A stretch of 64,000 bases of DNA, taken from positions 1,364,001 through 1,428,000 of the forward strand of contig JAGTXZ010000010.1 in NCBI GenBank assembly GCA_018398575.1. The letters run 5' to 3'. Under the pieces are notes generated by a model that made no database searches, was not told the origin of the DNA, and worked only from the letters and a program-made list of their open reading frames with translations. Below are positions 63,125 through 64,000 of this stretch, one piece after another (position 1 is the first letter of the stretch; each line of letters begins with the position of its first letter). This DNA is from Ampelomyces quisqualis (Eukaryota > Ascomycota > Dothideomycetes > Pleosporales > Phaeosphaeriaceae). The position numbers and the translations under genes were made by a program.

Positions 63125-64000
63125 TCAAAACCTCCACAAACACAGCAACCGATCGTAAAAACTCGTACTCACAGCCGTTGTCCTCCCGTCTTCGTCCCTC
63201 CCCGGTTGCGCATCACTTCCGTAATTCATACTCTCGTGCTCCTCAAACTTGGCTAGGACTTTGAACTTCCAATCCTCCCCATCTCGTGATAACTTCACCA
63301 CCCGCGTCCCCGCATGCATGCAGCTAACCAAGAGGACAATTTCGGTGGGCGGCGGTTCAGAGCGCCACTTTTCGACCGCGTTGTGTGCGGGGAGTGTCGG
63401 GGACCGGGCAAGGAGTTTGAGGCGCCATACGCCGCCGCCGAGATTGAGGTCTGCAAGGACTTGTCTGCGTCCAGTGGGTGAAATGCGTAAAAGGCGAATC
63501 GAATCGTCGTAGCTCCCCGTGAGTACAAGCGCACTTTGATCATCGATGTGCAGTGGTAGAATTGCCGTGACGCCCGCGCCGTGGATTTTCTTGTCTGTCC
63601 AGGATGTATATCTGGCAGAGACATGGCGGTCAGAACCGTCTGGTGCATCATGGTCCTGATCTTCAGATAATTCAATCATTTTGATCGCGCTGTCGTCGCC
63701 ACCAGATAGTATGCTCGAACCATCTGGTAGGAAAGCTAGGGCCCATGCTTCGAGGTTGTGTTTTGCTAATTCCATCGTCTGCATCTCCTCACCATCATCG
63801 TTTGACTCCGTTTCGATAATGCCCAAACATACCCTCCCATCGCTGAGCGTCATGCCGACCATGTAGGATTCAGGATGCCATGCAAATGCCGTGACGAGCA
63901 CATTCTCAGGAAAATACTGGATTGTTCTGATGTGCACGATACTCGGATTGCGCTCCCAGGTAGCGAGTTCGTAGATACCAAACGAGCCTGTCGAAGTAGC
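63125..64000 (-). CDS. DPH7: Diphthine methyltransferase DPH7 (WD40), partial
   Basis: WD-repeat esterase that removes a methyl group from the diphthine methyl ester of eEF2 during diphthamide synthesis. Only the C-terminal ~290 residues are in the window; the frame is open to its right edge, so the 5' part is cut off. WD-like units include AFAWHPESYMVGMTLSDGRVCLGII, AWALAFLPDGSSILSGGDDSAIKMIE and VLTGSYDDSIRLLRI. HGAGVTAILPL and the very C-terminus VSTSFYDRLLCLWRF are typical of Dph7/Rrt2. LGGGVWRLKLL is also a family block. No intron is needed in this part. Confidence 0.88.
   Translation of the reverse strand, partial: ATSTGSFGIYELATWERNPSIVHIRTIQYFPENVLVTAFAWHPESYMVGMTLSDGRVCLGIIETESNDDGEEMQTMELAKHNLEAWALAFLPDGSSILSGGDDSAIKMIELSEDQDHDAPDGSDRHVSARYTSWTDKKIHGAGVTAILPLHIDDQSALVLTGSYDDSIRLLRISPTGRRQVLADLNLGGGVWRLKLLARSPTLPAHNAVEKWRSEPPPTEIVLLVSCMHAGTRVVKLSRDGEDWKFKVLAKFEEHESMNYGSDAQPGRDEDGRTTAVSTSFYDRLLCLWRF

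Noticed and set aside
1..64000. CRISPR arrays, operons or bacterial-type insertion sequences
   Set aside because: No regularly spaced repeats with unique spacers and no prokaryotic features. The sequence is clearly fungal nuclear DNA.
1..64000. A secondary-metabolite gene cluster
   Set aside because: Esterase, methyltransferase and aminopeptidase genes occur, but no polyketide synthase, peptide synthetase or terpene cyclase is present and the genes are not adjacent.

Overview
The window is nuclear DNA from a filamentous ascomycete. The evidence is short introns (about 50-75 bp) with GTRNGT donors and CTRAC-like branch sites, compact intergenic spaces, genes packed on both strands, fungal-only families (CFEM, HeLo and DUF6601 relics, an S33 aminopeptidase) and one very AT-rich island that looks worked over by RIP. 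A Dothideomycete, probably Pleosporales, is my best guess; this is inference from gene content and style, not a database result. There is no operon structure. The gene order is typical fungal housekeeping with accessory patches.

Layout. 0.8-5.4 kb: a mitochondrial NAPE-PLD-like hydrolase (FMP30 type) and a Clg1/Pho80-like cyclin. 6.3-8.0 kb: a small cysteine-rich, secreted-looking gene with a doubtful start, set between two diverged copies of one repeat and next to MITE-like hairpins. 8.4-9.5 kb: ribosomal protein L7, whose longest intron holds a C/D snoRNA. 10.4-19.2 kb: a small hypothetical gene, a CFEM-like wall protein, a TRAMP-type poly(A) polymerase, PAM16 and a DysF peroxin. 21.2 kb: a 25-residue metallothionein spread over three exons. 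22-33.9 kb: mitochondrial GatA with a long repeat-bearing tail, profilin, an RNPS1-like SR protein, a CDK11-like kinase, an NDUFAF7-like methyltransferase and a TMEM16 protein. 34-43.5 kb: a HeLo-like stub, a metallophosphoesterase, RPS14, prephenate dehydrogenase, a decayed region, a secreted aminopeptidase and a methyltransferase. 45-49.6 kb: a fungal membrane protein, the splicing factor BUD13 and an alkyltransferase-like DNA repair protein.

50.5-56.9 kb is the most striking part. A small conserved-looking gene is cut by an intron of about 5.9 kb, nearly all of it AT-rich transposon DNA with an almost open hAT transposase and a 244-bp inverted repeat. 57.6-59 kb holds an esterase-like gene. 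59.3-62.6 kb is a graveyard: a DUF6601 relic and a relic of a hydrolase-headed, NLR-like protein. The window ends inside DPH7 (diphthamide synthesis).

Several genes serve translation and RNA metabolism (L7 with its snoRNA, S14, TRF4, RNPS1, BUD13, GatA, DPH7) or mitochondria and peroxisomes (FMP30, PAM16, NDUFAF7, PEX30-like). They sit together but I see no sign that they form one pathway. Exon coordinates were worked out by hand from splice signals and reading frame and should be read as models.
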